Assembly (NCBI GenBank): GCA_964479535.1
Contig: CAYZMM010000001.1
Span: 186,001-250,000 of the forward strand
Source of the DNA: S015-6 sp964479535
Lineage (GTDB): Bacteria; Desulfobacterota; DSWW01
Length of the DNA stretch: 64,000 nucleotides
Direction of reading: 5' to 3'
A program made the translations under genes and the position numbers. Numbering within the stretch: the stretch's first letter is position 1; each line of letters opens with the position of its first letter. This document shows positions 1 through 9,089 of this stretch, in pieces. Below the pieces are notes generated by a model. That model was not told where the DNA came from, made no database searches, and saw only the letters and a list, made by a program, of their open reading frames with translations.

Positions 1-975
1 TCTCCTTTCCTCTTCCTGAATCGAAATCATCTTTCCGGTAAGCTGGCTGAGCGCTTCACGGGCCTGCTGCACCTCCTTCAACATGAAGGCGTTCTCCAGC
101 GCCAGGGCCATGATGTACAGGAACTGGTTGAGGAATTCCAGCTCGTTGTAGGTGAACCGGAAGCCTTCCCCGCGACTCCGGAGACAGAGTACTCCGTAAA
201 TGCGTGCATAGGCCTGCACCGGAGCCGCAACGGAATGCTTGAGCGGCATTTGATCGATATTCCCGGACACATCGCCGCTTTCACCGGTGAACAGCACGGT
301 CTCTTCCCTGTAGGCCCTGTCCATGATGCCGATGATCGATCCGTCCTCCTCGTCGGCAGGATGATGATAGAACCCTTGAACCACACCGTCCCGATACATA
401 CAGAAGCTTGCAGCACCCACCCCGAAGAGGGCGGCCATCCGGCTCAGGATGAACCGGGCGAGCTGCTCCGGTTCCAGGAGGGTGATGACCTCCTGGGCAA
501 ACCGCTGCAGCTCCTGGAGCTGGTCGACCTTTTCGTTGATGCGCTCTTCCCTGACCTTCAGGTAGGAGCCCATGATGATGCTGTATGCCTGGAACAGGAT
601 GCTGTTCAACACCTGGATTTCCTCGCACAGGCCGGGGAGCCGGACGCCGTCTTCTTCCGCTTTCTCCTTCACCTTGTTCCAGACGATCCGAGGCACTTGC
701 CAATAGGCGCGGGTGAGGACCTCCGAGCCGAAGCCCTCCATCAGCGCGCGGGTGTAGCCTACTCGTGCCTGGTCCTTGAAGAAGACCTCCTGCTCACCCC
801 GCAGGGCCCCGCAGAAAAGGTCGAGGAAGACCCGCAACCTGGCTTGGCCCTCCGCTGTGCCGAGAAGGAACTCCTGGTAGGGAGACCGGGGCAGGAAGCG
901 CAGATAGTCGCACACTTCCTCTAAGATCTCTTCTTTGTGCCTGTCGAAGACGTCCTCGACCGTGGGAAGGTCCAT
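1..975 (-). CDS. GAF-domain sensor histidine kinase, HisKA_3 type (partial)
   Basis: Reading leftward from an ATG at 975 (GGGGAG ribosome site 7 bases upstream), the frame stays open to the window edge, giving about 325 residues and no C-terminus. The middle reads as a GAF-like sensor domain (about residues 165-300, with a VGAASFCMYRDG segment). The last visible residues form a helix ending in ISIQEEERR, the typical start of the dimerisation and phosphoacceptor helix of NarL/DesK-type (HisKA_3) kinases, so the catalytic half should lie just outside. No membrane segment is visible, so a soluble sensor is likely. It is divergent from the catabolic genes that follow and may control them. The kinase identity is inferred from that short motif; another GAF output protein is possible. 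Confidence 0.6.
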   Translation of the reverse strand, partial: MDLPTVEDVFDRHKEEILEEVCDYLRFLPRSPYQEFLLGTAEGQARLRVFLDLFCGALRGEQEVFFKDQARVGYTRALMEGFGSEVLTRAYWQVPRIVWNKVKEKAEEDGVRLPGLCEEIQVLNSILFQAYSIIMGSYLKVREERINEKVDQLQELQRFAQEVITLLEPEQLARFILSRMAALFGVGAASFCMYRDGVVQGFYHHPADEEDGSIIGIMDRAYREETVLFTGESGDVSGNIDQMPLKHSVAAPVQAYARIYGVLCLRSRGEGFRFTYNELEFLNQFLYIMALALENAFMLKEVQQAREALSQLTGKMISIQEEERR

Positions 976-1095
976 GTCGAACTCCCCAGAACTGGTGAGA
1001 AGGAAACCCCCGGTAGGGGGGATTCAAATCAGTGGAACAGTCTACTATATTATGAGATTTACGATCCAGTCGATCCCCGGAAGGAAGGAGGTGCC

Positions 1096-1587
1096 ATGAG
1101 CAAGTCGCTGGAAGAGAGGATCCAGATCCTGGAGGACATCGAGTCGATCAAGAAGTTGAAGGCCTCCTACTGCTACTGGGCGGATGCAGGGACCGCTGGG
1201 GATGCCTCCGCCATGGAACGGCTGGTCGACCACTTCACGGATGACGAGCCCTGGGCGGATTTCGGGGCTTTCGGCCTGCACAAGGGCAAGGAGGCCGTGG
1301 GGGCCTTCTACAAGGAGGTGGTCCCCTCGACCCTTTCCTACTCGGCCCACATGGTGGCCAACCCGGTCATCGAGGTGGCGGGCGACCGGGCGAAAGGCAG
1401 GTGGTACGTAGACGTCCCCTGTACGCTGCGGGGAGCCGAAAGGGCCCTCTGGTTGCAGGCGAAATACGACGAGGAGTATGTGAGAGAGGGTGGGAAATGG
1501 AAGTGGCAGTCGATCACGGCGAAATTCGACTTCATCAGCCCCTTCGACGAAGGTTGGGTGAAGACGCCGATGATCTCCACGGAATGA
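1096..1587 (+). CDS. SnoaL-like / NTF2-fold protein
   Basis: A 163-residue protein with a strong ribosome site (AAGGAAGGAGG) just before the ATG. It has the SnoaL/NTF2 pattern: an N-terminal helix pair (ILEDIESIKKLKASYCYWAD), a DHFTDD segment, an FGAFGLHKGKEAV stretch and a C-terminal beta sheet with GGKWKWQSITAKFD. This fold serves as small ring-modifying enzymes (ketosteroid isomerase, dehydratases, polyketide cyclases) and as simple binding proteins. It is the first gene of a plus-strand run with a thiolase and an acyl-CoA ligase, so a hydratase or isomerase step on a cyclic substrate is a reasonable guess. The substrate is unknown. Confidence 0.7.
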   Translation: MSKSLEERIQILEDIESIKKLKASYCYWADAGTAGDASAMERLVDHFTDDEPWADFGAFGLHKGKEAVGAFYKEVVPSTLSYSAHMVANPVIEVAGDRAKGRWYVDVPCTLRGAERALWLQAKYDEEYVREGGKWKWQSITAKFDFISPFDEGWVKTPMISTE

Positions 1588-1630
1588 CGCGACGCGAAAC
1601 GGTTGGCGAACAGAGGAAAGGAGCCGTTCC

Positions 1631-2854
1631 ATGCAAGAGGTAGCGGTCATCGGTGCAGGCATGACCCGTTTCGGCAAGTTCCTCGACAAGGGCATCAAGG
1701 ACCTGGTGCGGGAGGCGGCAGAAGAGGCGATCCGGGATGCGGGAATCGACAAACGGGAGATTCAGGCCGCCTATGTGGGCAACGCGGTCGCAGGGCTGAT
1801 GACCGGGCAGGAGATGATCCGGGGACAGGTCACCCTGACCTCCCTCGGCATCGACAGCATCCCCATATTCAACGTCGAGAGTGCCTGTGCCAGCTCTTCG
1901 TCCGCGTTCCATCTCGGCTGGGCGGCCACCGGCGCGGGCCTCTACGACACGGTTCTGGTGGTCGGCTTCGAGAAGCTCTACGACAAGGACAAGAAGAAGT
2001 CCTTCATGGCCCTCGGGACCGCCGTGGACCTGGAGATGGTCGTCGAGTACTTCAAGAACGCGGAAACGCTTCTCGGCGGGAAAGACAAGATCATGCAGGA
2101 AGGCAGCGGCACGAAGCGGAGCATCTTCATGGACATGTATGCCTGGATGACGAGGCGGTACATGGACATGTACGGTCTGACCCAGGAGCATTTCGCCAAG
2201 CTGTCGGTCAAGGCCCACAAGAACGGGGCCTTCAACCCCCACGCCCAGTACCAGGAGGCGGTTACCCTGGAGGAGGTGCTCCAGTCCGGGGATGTATCGT
2301 TCCCCTTGACCCGCATGATGTGCTCCCCCATCGGTGACGGCGCCGCTGCCGCCGTCCTGAGCAGCAAATCGGCCGCCGCGAAGAGGACGACGAAACCGGT
2401 CTGGGTCGCCGCGTCTGTGGTGGGCAGCGGAAAGGTCACCAACGATCCGGACGACACGCTCACGCGGCGGCTGGCGCCCAGCGTATACGAAGCCGCCGGA
2501 ATAGGTCCGGAGGAAGTGGACGTGATCGAGGTCCACGACGCCACGTCTCCGGCGGAAATCATGGACTTGATCGAACTGGACATCTGCCCCGGAGACGATG
2601 CGGCCAAGTGGATCGATGACGGGGTCCTGGAAGTGGACGGAGAGAAGCCGTCGAATCCCTCCGGTGGTCTCGTGACCAAGGGGCATCCCGTGGGTGCGAC
2701 CGGTTGTGCGCAGATCTACGAGATCGTCAGGCAGCTGCGGGGCGAGTGCGGCAAACGCCAGGTGAAAGACCCGAAGGTCGGCATGACCCACAACGGCGGA
2801 GGGATCATCGGTATCGACGCGTCCTCCATGACACTCCACGTATTCAAGAGGTAG
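1631..2854 (+). CDS. Thiolase family protein (acetyl-CoA acyltransferase, SCP-x-like subtype)
   Basis: A 407-residue thiolase fold protein. The nucleophilic cysteine is in ESACASSSSA (about residue 88). The acid-base region has an HDATSPAE motif in the position of the SCP-x-like thiolases, followed by GGLVTKGHPVGATG with the catalytic His. The second cysteine of classical thiolases is absent; the C-terminus instead has HNGGG, as in the lipid-transfer-protein-like branch. Such enzymes cleave 3-ketoacyl-CoAs with branched or cyclic side chains. The ATG follows an AAGGAG ribosome site with 7-base spacing. It lies 43 bases after the SnoaL-like gene and 19 bases before an acyl-CoA ligase, so the three are probably cotranscribed. 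The substrate cannot be read from the sequence. Confidence 0.85.
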   Translation: MQEVAVIGAGMTRFGKFLDKGIKDLVREAAEEAIRDAGIDKREIQAAYVGNAVAGLMTGQEMIRGQVTLTSLGIDSIPIFNVESACASSSSAFHLGWAATGAGLYDTVLVVGFEKLYDKDKKKSFMALGTAVDLEMVVEYFKNAETLLGGKDKIMQEGSGTKRSIFMDMYAWMTRRYMDMYGLTQEHFAKLSVKAHKNGAFNPHAQYQEAVTLEEVLQSGDVSFPLTRMMCSPIGDGAAAAVLSSKSAAAKRTTKPVWVAASVVGSGKVTNDPDDTLTRRLAPSVYEAAGIGPEEVDVIEVHDATSPAEIMDLIELDICPGDDAAKWIDDGVLEVDGEKPSNPSGGLVTKGHPVGATGCAQIYEIVRQLRGECGKRQVKDPKVGMTHNGGGIIGIDASSMTLHVFKR

Positions 2855-2873
2855 CGGGGAAAGGAGTCGGACC

Positions 2874-4247
2874 ATGGCGCAGGCCGAAGAGAAATACTTC
2901 GACATGGAGATCGAGCCTTTACTGAACACCCCCCAGATCAAAGAGCTTCAGTGGGAGAAGCTCAAGGCTTCCATCCGGTATTTCTATGAAAAGGTCCCCT
3001 TCGACAGAAGACGGATGGAAAAGGCGGGGGTCAAGCCTGAGGACATCCGTTCCTTCGACGATTTCGCACGGGCGATTCCGTACGCCGGCCAGGCGGAATT
3101 CAGGGAGCTGATCGAGGAGACCGGTGCAGACATGGACGCCTTCTTCCTCCAGCTGTTCGGCAAGGAGCGATACGAGGACCTCTATCTGCTCACCACCACG
3201 TCGGGTACGACGGGCATTCCCACCCCTTATCCGATCTTCAAGAAGGCCCTTGACCGCCAGGCGGACATCTTCGCGCGCATCGGGTGGCGGATCGGGCTGC
3301 GGGCCGGCGACCGGATGGGGCTCTGCTTCGGCCTGAGCATGCACGCTGCAGGGACCCCCACCCTCTTCTGGTACCAGAAGGTACCCGGACTGACGCTCAT
3401 CCCGATCGGGGCCGAGGCCGGGACCGAACGCATTCTCAAGATGATGCAGCTTTTCAAGGTGAACGTCTTCGCCGGGACCCCTTCGCTGGCGCTGCACCTG
3501 GTCGAGCGGGCACCGGACGTACTGGGGGCGCCTGTCAAGAGCCTCGGACTGAAGACCCTTCTTTGCGGGGCGGAACCGGGGGCGGGCATTCCCGAGGTGC
3601 GGGCACGCCTCGAGGGCGAGTACGGGGCGAAGCTCTTCGATGTGGGCGCCGGCTACGGTTGCTCCTGCGACCACCCTGTTTACCAGGGCATGCACTGGGT
3701 GGCGGACGACTATTGCTACTACGAACTCGTGGACCCCGAAACCAAGGAGCCTGTGCCGATGGAGCACGGGGCCACCGGCCTCGCCGTCTTCACCCCCATC
3801 GAACCGGAACATCCCCTCTTCTTCTTTAACCTTCGTTTTACCTTGAATGACATTCACCAGGTTTTCACCGAGCCCTGTCCCTGTGGAATGAGCGGGTTCC
3901 GGTACAAGATCGTCGGGCGGGCGGACGACATGCTGAAGGTGAAGGGAGTGCCCGTATACCCGGCGGCGATTCAAGGCGTGATCAACGGGTTCGTCCCACG
4001 TGTGACCGGTGCCTTCCGGATCGTGCTCGAAGAGCCTCCACCGCGAGTGGTCCCTCCCCTGAAGCTGAAGATCGAGTACGGCGAAGGCGTCAAGGAAGAG
4101 GATCTTCCGGGCCTCGAGAAGCAACTTCTCACGAAGATGCACAGCGACGTGAAGATCGGGCCGACGATCGAGTGGCTGGAGCCGAACACCCTGGAGCGGG
4201 CGACGAAGAAGACCCAGCTGCTGGAAAAGGCCTACGGGAAGCAATAA
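2874..4247 (+). CDS. PaaK-like acyl-CoA ligase (phenylacetate-CoA ligase family)
   Basis: A 457-residue adenylate-forming enzyme of the PaaK type. The AMP-binding P-loop reads TTTSGTTGIPTPYP (about residue 105), followed by a GAGYGCSCDHP segment and an adenylation core ending GRADDMLKVKGVPVYPAAI, the hinge motif before the small C-terminal domain. The C-terminal lysine region (TLERATKKTQL) is present. The family converts aromatic or other carboxylates to CoA thioesters with ATP. The start follows AAGGAG. Its length matches the PaaK group (about 430-460 residues) rather than the long fatty-acyl ligases. Directly downstream of a thiolase, it probably activates the substrate or a product of this pathway. 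Confidence 0.85.
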   Translation: MAQAEEKYFDMEIEPLLNTPQIKELQWEKLKASIRYFYEKVPFDRRRMEKAGVKPEDIRSFDDFARAIPYAGQAEFRELIEETGADMDAFFLQLFGKERYEDLYLLTTTSGTTGIPTPYPIFKKALDRQADIFARIGWRIGLRAGDRMGLCFGLSMHAAGTPTLFWYQKVPGLTLIPIGAEAGTERILKMMQLFKVNVFAGTPSLALHLVERAPDVLGAPVKSLGLKTLLCGAEPGAGIPEVRARLEGEYGAKLFDVGAGYGCSCDHPVYQGMHWVADDYCYYELVDPETKEPVPMEHGATGLAVFTPIEPEHPLFFFNLRFTLNDIHQVFTEPCPCGMSGFRYKIVGRADDMLKVKGVPVYPAAIQGVINGFVPRVTGAFRIVLEEPPPRVVPPLKLKIEYGEGVKEEDLPGLEKQLLTKMHSDVKIGPTIEWLEPNTLERATKKTQLLEKAYGKQ

Positions 4248-4355
4248 GTGCAAAGCGACGCTTCCCCTGGAAGGGGCGAGCTGGCGTGCCGGAATTCCAA
4301 AATACTGTTCTGTGCCAGCCCTGCGTTCTGGTCTGTTTACGTTCCGTTCACAGAC

Positions 4356-4383
4356 TTGACCAAGAGTAGTAGAAGAGTGTAAG
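4356..4383 (+). promoter_or_regulatory. Candidate sigma-70 promoter upstream of the YCF48/RND pair
   Basis: TTGACC and TGTAAG are separated by 16 bases, about 80 bases before the YCF48-like gene. The -35 box is good and the -10 box is weak. The 213-base gap after the ligase gene makes a separate promoter plausible. Confidence 0.3.
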
Positions 4384-4460
4384 AAGAGAATTCACACCCA
4401 ACCGCGGCCGTGTACGCCGACACACTCACAATCCCGTTGAGTCCGACCTGGAGGCACCTG

Positions 4461-5444
4461 ATGAGGCAAACCGAGGGAGCTTGGCGAAGAGCGAGAGGAT
4501 GCGCAACAATCATTGTGATGCTGTGTATGCTGTTCTATTCGTTTCCCGCCCAGGGGGAGACGGCGGAGGGATTGCTGACGCCTGCGGAAATCCGCGAGAA
4601 CATCTATTGTTCCGAAATGATCTCGGACTCCGTGTACCTGCTGGCCGGGGACCGCGGCCACATGTACCGGTCGGAGGATGGAGGCAAGCTCTGGCGGGAG
4701 GTCGACAGCGGTGTCCGCCTGCCCCTGTTCTCTGTGAGTTTTTCGGATGAGCAGAACGGCTGGGTTTGCGGGAAAGGGGGCTTGGTGCTCCACTCTTCGG
4801 ACGGGGGAAAGACATGGGAGTCCCAGAAGAACCCTCTGAAGCGTCACCTGTTCAGCATCTCTTTTGCAGATTCCCGGAACGGGTGCGCCATCGGAGACTG
4901 GGGTGCGGTGGCGGTCACGTCCGACGGAGGCAAAACGTGGCAGGACGCCACCATGGAAGAGGATGTGAACCTGTACGGTGTCTGCCTTCGGGAGGGGGGG
5001 GTCGGCTATCTGGCGGGTGAGTTCGGGCGGATCTTCAGGACCGAGGACGGCGGGCTGACCTGGAAGGAGATCACCTCCCCGGCGGATCAGACGATGTTCT
5101 GCCTGAGTCGGGACGGCGAATCCTGGTTCGCTGCCGGCCTGGACGGAGTGATCATCGCCTCGTTCGACGACGGCCAGACATGGGAACGCTTGGATACCGG
5201 GCTCAAGGAGTCCTTGTACGCGATCAAGGTACGCGGTGACGACGGCTGGGTCATGGGTGATGTGGGAACGGTCCTGATCACGTCCGACGGAGGCCGCACC
5301 TGGAACCATTTAGAGGTGCCCGTGAAGAAACGGCTCTACTGGATCGGTACATTGAGTCTCAGCGCGGGCAGCGGTCAGACCGGATTCGGTGCCGGGGCCA
5401 ATGGGCTCTACGTAGGCATAGAGGAAGGCGAACTCATCTGGTAG
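4461..5444 (+). CDS. Secreted YCF48/BNR-repeat beta-propeller protein
   Basis: A 327-residue protein with an N-terminal signal sequence: basic residues, then a hydrophobic stretch IIVMLCMLFY and a likely cleavage near AQG-ET. The remainder is a repeated series of propeller blades, each with an SxDGGKTW or SEDGGKLW type turn (about every 42 residues: near positions 70, 110, 155, 200, 245 and 285). This is the pattern of YCF48/HCF136-like proteins. ATG 4461 is chosen because it follows a GGAGG-like site and begins the signal peptide; an upstream in-frame ATG at 4410 adds 17 residues with no obvious site. A homologous pair of YCF48-like protein plus RND transporter is known in clusters for hydrophobic compound metabolism. 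It probably acts in the periplasm with the transporter 22 bases downstream. Confidence 0.8.
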   Translation: MRQTEGAWRRARGCATIIVMLCMLFYSFPAQGETAEGLLTPAEIRENIYCSEMISDSVYLLAGDRGHMYRSEDGGKLWREVDSGVRLPLFSVSFSDEQNGWVCGKGGLVLHSSDGGKTWESQKNPLKRHLFSISFADSRNGCAIGDWGAVAVTSDGGKTWQDATMEEDVNLYGVCLREGGVGYLAGEFGRIFRTEDGGLTWKEITSPADQTMFCLSRDGESWFAAGLDGVIIASFDDGQTWERLDTGLKESLYAIKVRGDDGWVMGDVGTVLITSDGGRTWNHLEVPVKKRLYWIGTLSLSAGSGQTGFGAGANGLYVGIEEGELIW

Positions 5445-5466
5445 CAGGAACGGGGGAACAGAGACC

Positions 5467-7803
5467 ATGGCCGAACGCAGGACGACGCTAGAAGGTTACA
5501 TCCGGTTTTTGTTACGGCACCGAATGGCGGTTTTGTTGCTGGTGGCACTGGTGACGGGGGTCTTCTGTTACGGGGTCTACTCGTTGAAGATCGCCACCGA
5601 TTTCTTTGCCCTCTACCCTCCGAAGCATCCGTACATCCAGCTCTACAAGGAATACAGGAAGATGTTCGGTTCCGCCAACGTGCTGGTCTGTGCGGTGGAG
5701 GTGAAGGAGGGGGACATCTATAACCTGGACACGATGGGCAAGATCGACCGGATCACCCAGGGCCTGCTGGAGACGGAGGGGTGCAACGCCACCCAGGTGA
5801 TCTCGCTCACCCATCCGAAGCTGAAGAACGTGAACGTGACCTCGTGGGGAATTCAGATACGGCCCGTCATGTGGCCTCAGTTCCCGCAGGACGAAGCGGA
5901 CCTGGAGAGGATCCGCAAGGCCGTCTACGCCAACGAGGGGATCCGCGGGTTCTTTGTCTCTCCGGACGACAAGGCGGCCGCCATCATGGCAGGCTTCTGG
6001 GAGGAGGGGGTCAACCCGATCAACCTCTACGCCCGGATGATGGAGATGAAGGAGGCGGAGACGGACGAAAACACCAACATCTACTTCACGGGGTATCCCG
6101 CCCTTTACGCCTACATCTATGACCTGCGGGTACAGGTCTACACGGTGCTGACGGCCACGATGATTTTGATGGTCATTCTTCTCGGCTGGTATTTTCGAAC
6201 GTGGCAGGGGGTGGTTCTGCCCGTTCTCTCTGCGGTGGTCAGTGCGATCTGGGGTCTGGGCTTCGCCAGCTTCATGGGATTCCCTCTCGACCCTCTCGTC
6301 ATGGTCGTGCCCCTCATCATCACCGCCCGAGCCTTGAGCCATTCCGTGCAGTCCATGGCACGGTATCACGAAGAGTACTTGCGACTGCAGGACAAGGATG
6401 GTGCCATCCTCAAGGCTTACGGGGAACTCGTTACGCCGGCCACCCTGTCGATCATTACGGACGGGCTGGGGGTCCTGCTCATCTCCATCGCCACGATTCC
6501 GATCATGCGGAATCTGGGTATCTTCTGCTCCTTCTGGATCGTGTCGATGTTCGTGAGCGTTCCCACCCTCAATCCCGTGGTTCTCTCTCTGGTAAGGCCT
6601 CCGAAGCCGACCCGCATCGCCCACGAGACGCAAGGGCGTTTCTACAAGTGGCTGGCGGGGCTCCTGGTCAAGCCTTCCGAAGGGAAGAGCCGCTGGGCCG
6701 TGGCGGTGTTGATCGTCCTGGTCCTGGTGATCGGCGGCCGGTATTCCCTGAACCTGAAGGTTGGCGATACCGAGGCGGGTGCCGCCCTGTTGTTCCCGGA
6801 CCATCCCTACAATGTATCCTTCCGATACTTCAATCGCACCTTCGTGGGTGCCACGCAGCTCGTGATCATCGCGGAGGGCAAGGAGAAGGGGGCGATCAAG
6901 AACTACGAGAGCCTCCAGGCCATGGAGGATTTCCAGCGATACATGGAGACGGACGGGGGTGCAGGAGGAACCCTGACCTTCACCAACATGATCAAGAGGA
7001 TCTACCGGATGTTCCACGAGGGGCACCCGAAATGGGAGATGATCCCCGAGAGTGTGGAGCACCTCGGGCAGATCGGCTTCCTGATCGCCTCGAACACATC
7101 CCCCGGAGAAATGGACCGGTGGGTGGACTACTCGTGGACGAACGGTACGATCACCTGCTTCTACAAGGATTACAACAACGAGCTGATCCACAACTGCATC
7201 GCCAAGGCCCAGGAATTCATCGACGCCAACCCACTCGAGAAGATCAATTTCCGGCTCGCCGGAGGGTTGCTCGGGATCCTGGCGGCCGTGAACCAGGAGG
7301 TGGAGTGGTCCTACTGGGCCTCTTTGATCGCCGTCTTCGTCGTGGTCTTCATCCTCTGCGTCCTGACCTTCCGGTCCCTTACGGCGGGACTGATCCTGAT
7401 CATACCGCTGGCGATCTCCCAGGTGCTTTCCGAGGCGTTCATGCTCTGGAAGGGCATCGATCTGAACATCAACTCGCTGCCCGTCGCAGCGATCGCCGTG
7501 GGTATCGGGATCGACTACGGAATCTACCTGCTGGCACGGATATCGGAGGAATACGAGACGTCCGGGAGCTACGCCGTGTCGAACCGCAAAGCGGTCGAGA
7601 CGACCGGAAAAGCGATCATCTTCACGGCTACGACGCTCATCGCGGGTGTCGTCTTCTGGATCTTCATCGATCTCAAGTTCCAGGCGGAGATGGGCCTGCT
7701 GCTGGGGCTTCTCATGTTCCTGAACATGGTGAACGCCCTGGTCTTCATCCCGTCCCTGGTGACGATTTTCAAGCCCAGGTTTGTGACGGCCCGGAACGTC
7801 TAG
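5467..7803 (+). CDS. RND superfamily transporter (MMPL/SSD type)
   Basis: A 778-residue polytopic membrane protein with the MMPL/RND duplicated layout. One membrane segment lies near residues 18-38, then a large periplasmic loop, then five or six segments at about 220-400 (for example VLTATMILMVILLGWYF). The pattern repeats: one segment near 412-430, a loop, and a second cluster at about 615-770. GIGIDYGIYLLAR in the second half matches the conserved transmembrane motif of this family. The family exports or moves lipids and other hydrophobic molecules using the proton gradient. It is immediately downstream of the secreted YCF48 protein and is likely to work with it. No membrane-fusion or outer-membrane partner is encoded nearby, unlike drug-efflux RND systems. 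Confidence 0.85.
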   Translation: MAERRTTLEGYIRFLLRHRMAVLLLVALVTGVFCYGVYSLKIATDFFALYPPKHPYIQLYKEYRKMFGSANVLVCAVEVKEGDIYNLDTMGKIDRITQGLLETEGCNATQVISLTHPKLKNVNVTSWGIQIRPVMWPQFPQDEADLERIRKAVYANEGIRGFFVSPDDKAAAIMAGFWEEGVNPINLYARMMEMKEAETDENTNIYFTGYPALYAYIYDLRVQVYTVLTATMILMVILLGWYFRTWQGVVLPVLSAVVSAIWGLGFASFMGFPLDPLVMVVPLIITARALSHSVQSMARYHEEYLRLQDKDGAILKAYGELVTPATLSIITDGLGVLLISIATIPIMRNLGIFCSFWIVSMFVSVPTLNPVVLSLVRPPKPTRIAHETQGRFYKWLAGLLVKPSEGKSRWAVAVLIVLVLVIGGRYSLNLKVGDTEAGAALLFPDHPYNVSFRYFNRTFVGATQLVIIAEGKEKGAIKNYESLQAMEDFQRYMETDGGAGGTLTFTNMIKRIYRMFHEGHPKWEMIPESVEHLGQIGFLIASNTSPGEMDRWVDYSWTNGTITCFYKDYNNELIHNCIAKAQEFIDANPLEKINFRLAGGLLGILAAVNQEVEWSYWASLIAVFVVVFILCVLTFRSLTAGLILIIPLAISQVLSEAFMLWKGIDLNINSLPVAAIAVGIGIDYGIYLLARISEEYETSGSYAVSNRKAVETTGKAIIFTATTLIAGVVFWIFIDLKFQAEMGLLLGLLMFLNMVNALVFIPSLVTIFKPRFVTARNV

Positions 7804-8078
7804 CCCTGAGAAGATCGCTCGGTTTCGGGAGGGAGCTCGTTGCCGGAGCTGGCACGGGCTCCCGCTCCTGAATGGGCTCGGACTCCCTCTTCCCTTTCCT
7901 CCGCAAGGTCACCCGATGCAAATCTCCGGGGGACCCGGGGCCAACTCCGGACGATCGGACCTCTGCCCGTGCAGTCGCGTGACGCCCTCTTGCCGGGACC
8001 GCGGGCGAGAGATCGGACGTGAACTTCACAGGGGTCTGTTCACCCTCTGTCCGGCGGAAGCAGCATGGGGGGGCAAAC
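7804..8078. other. Intergenic stretch, no gene recognised
   Basis: 275 bases between the transporter and the ETF alpha gene. GC-rich; it contains a GGGAGC/GCTCCC pair with a long loop but no clear terminator or promoter. Short open frames here show no recognisable protein features. Confidence 0.4.
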
Positions 8079-9089
8079 ATGGAAATCTGGGCCTATGTGG
8101 AGACCGCCGAGGAGAAGATCCTCCGGTCGTCCCAGGAAGCCCTCTCCGAGGCGGTTCGGCTCGGCAGGCAGATGCGCGCGGGAACGACCGCCCTGGTTCT
8201 CGGCCAAGGGGTCCCGGAAGCGGCCCTCGAGGCGATCGGTCGCTTCGGACCCGACCGGGTCCTCCTGCTGGAGGACGAAGCGCTTGGCGAGTACGGGAAC
8301 GAACTCTACACGGAGTGTGTCGAGGCCCTTCTTGAGAAACACGGGCCGGATTTGCTTCTCATGGGGAGTTCCGTCCGCTCAGCGGAACTTGCCCCGCGAC
8401 TCTCCGCACGCCTGAAGTGCAGCCTGACGACCGAAGCAACCTTCCTGAACCCGAGGGGTGGCAGGTGTCGGGTCACACGGGGCGCCTACCGGCCTCACGC
8501 CTCCATGATTGTCGTCCCGGAGGCGGATGGCCCGCAGATCGTCACGCTTGCTCGGAAAGTCATGGACGCGGAAGAGGTCGGGGTGTCGGAAGGTTTCTCC
8601 GTCGAATGGCTGGAAGGGCCCCGCCCGACCGGAACGAACGCGGTGCGGTTGGAGGAGAAGATCCGGGAGATCCCGTCTCAGCTCGACATCACCGATGCCG
8701 AGGTCATCGTGGCCGGTGGCAAGGGGATGCAGAGCGAGGAGGGGTTCGGGCTCCTGGACGATCTGGCCGAGGTGGTGGGCGGCACGGTGGGCGCAACCCG
8801 AATGGCCGTTGACCTGAAATGGCGGTCCAGGGAGAGCATGATTGGCGTAACGGGAAGCGTGGTGTCCCCGGAGGTCTATTTCGCCTGTGGCATCTCCGGC
8901 GCGATCCAGCACGTCATGGGCATGCGGGCGTCGCAAACGATCGTTGCCATCAACTCGGACCCGAACGCCCCGATCTTCCGGATCGCCACCCTCGGAATCG
9001 TAGGGGACGTGCAAGTCGTGCTCCCCGTGTTGATCCGGTCCTTTCGTGAGATGAAGGCGAGGGCGGGGACGGGAGGACGCACCACATGA
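8079..9089 (+). CDS. Electron transfer flavoprotein alpha subunit (EtfA/FixB family)
   Basis: A 336-residue EtfA-type protein. The C-terminal FAD domain has the expected blocks: GGTVGATRMAVD, VSPEVYFACGISGAIQH and INSDPNAPIFRIATLGIVGD, near residues 235-315. The N-terminal half is the usual alpha/beta domain with LLMGSSVRSAELAPRLSARL. Etf accepts electrons from acyl-CoA dehydrogenases and passes them on. ATG 8079 is preferred over the in-frame ATG at 8019, as EtfA proteins normally begin close to this point (MEIWAYVE). It overlaps the beta subunit gene by four bases (ATGA). The order alpha then beta is the reverse of the usual arrangement. Confidence 0.88.
   Translation: MEIWAYVETAEEKILRSSQEALSEAVRLGRQMRAGTTALVLGQGVPEAALEAIGRFGPDRVLLLEDEALGEYGNELYTECVEALLEKHGPDLLLMGSSVRSAELAPRLSARLKCSLTTEATFLNPRGGRCRVTRGAYRPHASMIVVPEADGPQIVTLARKVMDAEEVGVSEGFSVEWLEGPRPTGTNAVRLEEKIREIPSQLDITDAEVIVAGGKGMQSEEGFGLLDDLAEVVGGTVGATRMAVDLKWRSRESMIGVTGSVVSPEVYFACGISGAIQHVMGMRASQTIVAINSDPNAPIFRIATLGIVGDVQVVLPVLIRSFREMKARAGTGGRTT

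Noticed and set aside
5512..7191. 559-residue frame antisense to the RND transporter
   Set aside because: The transporter's membrane pattern is clear; the antisense product is low-complexity His/Asp/Arg.
7850..7870. TGGCACG followed by GC, resembling a sigma-54 promoter before the ETF genes
   Set aside because: The spacing between GG and GC is 11, not 10, so it does not fit.
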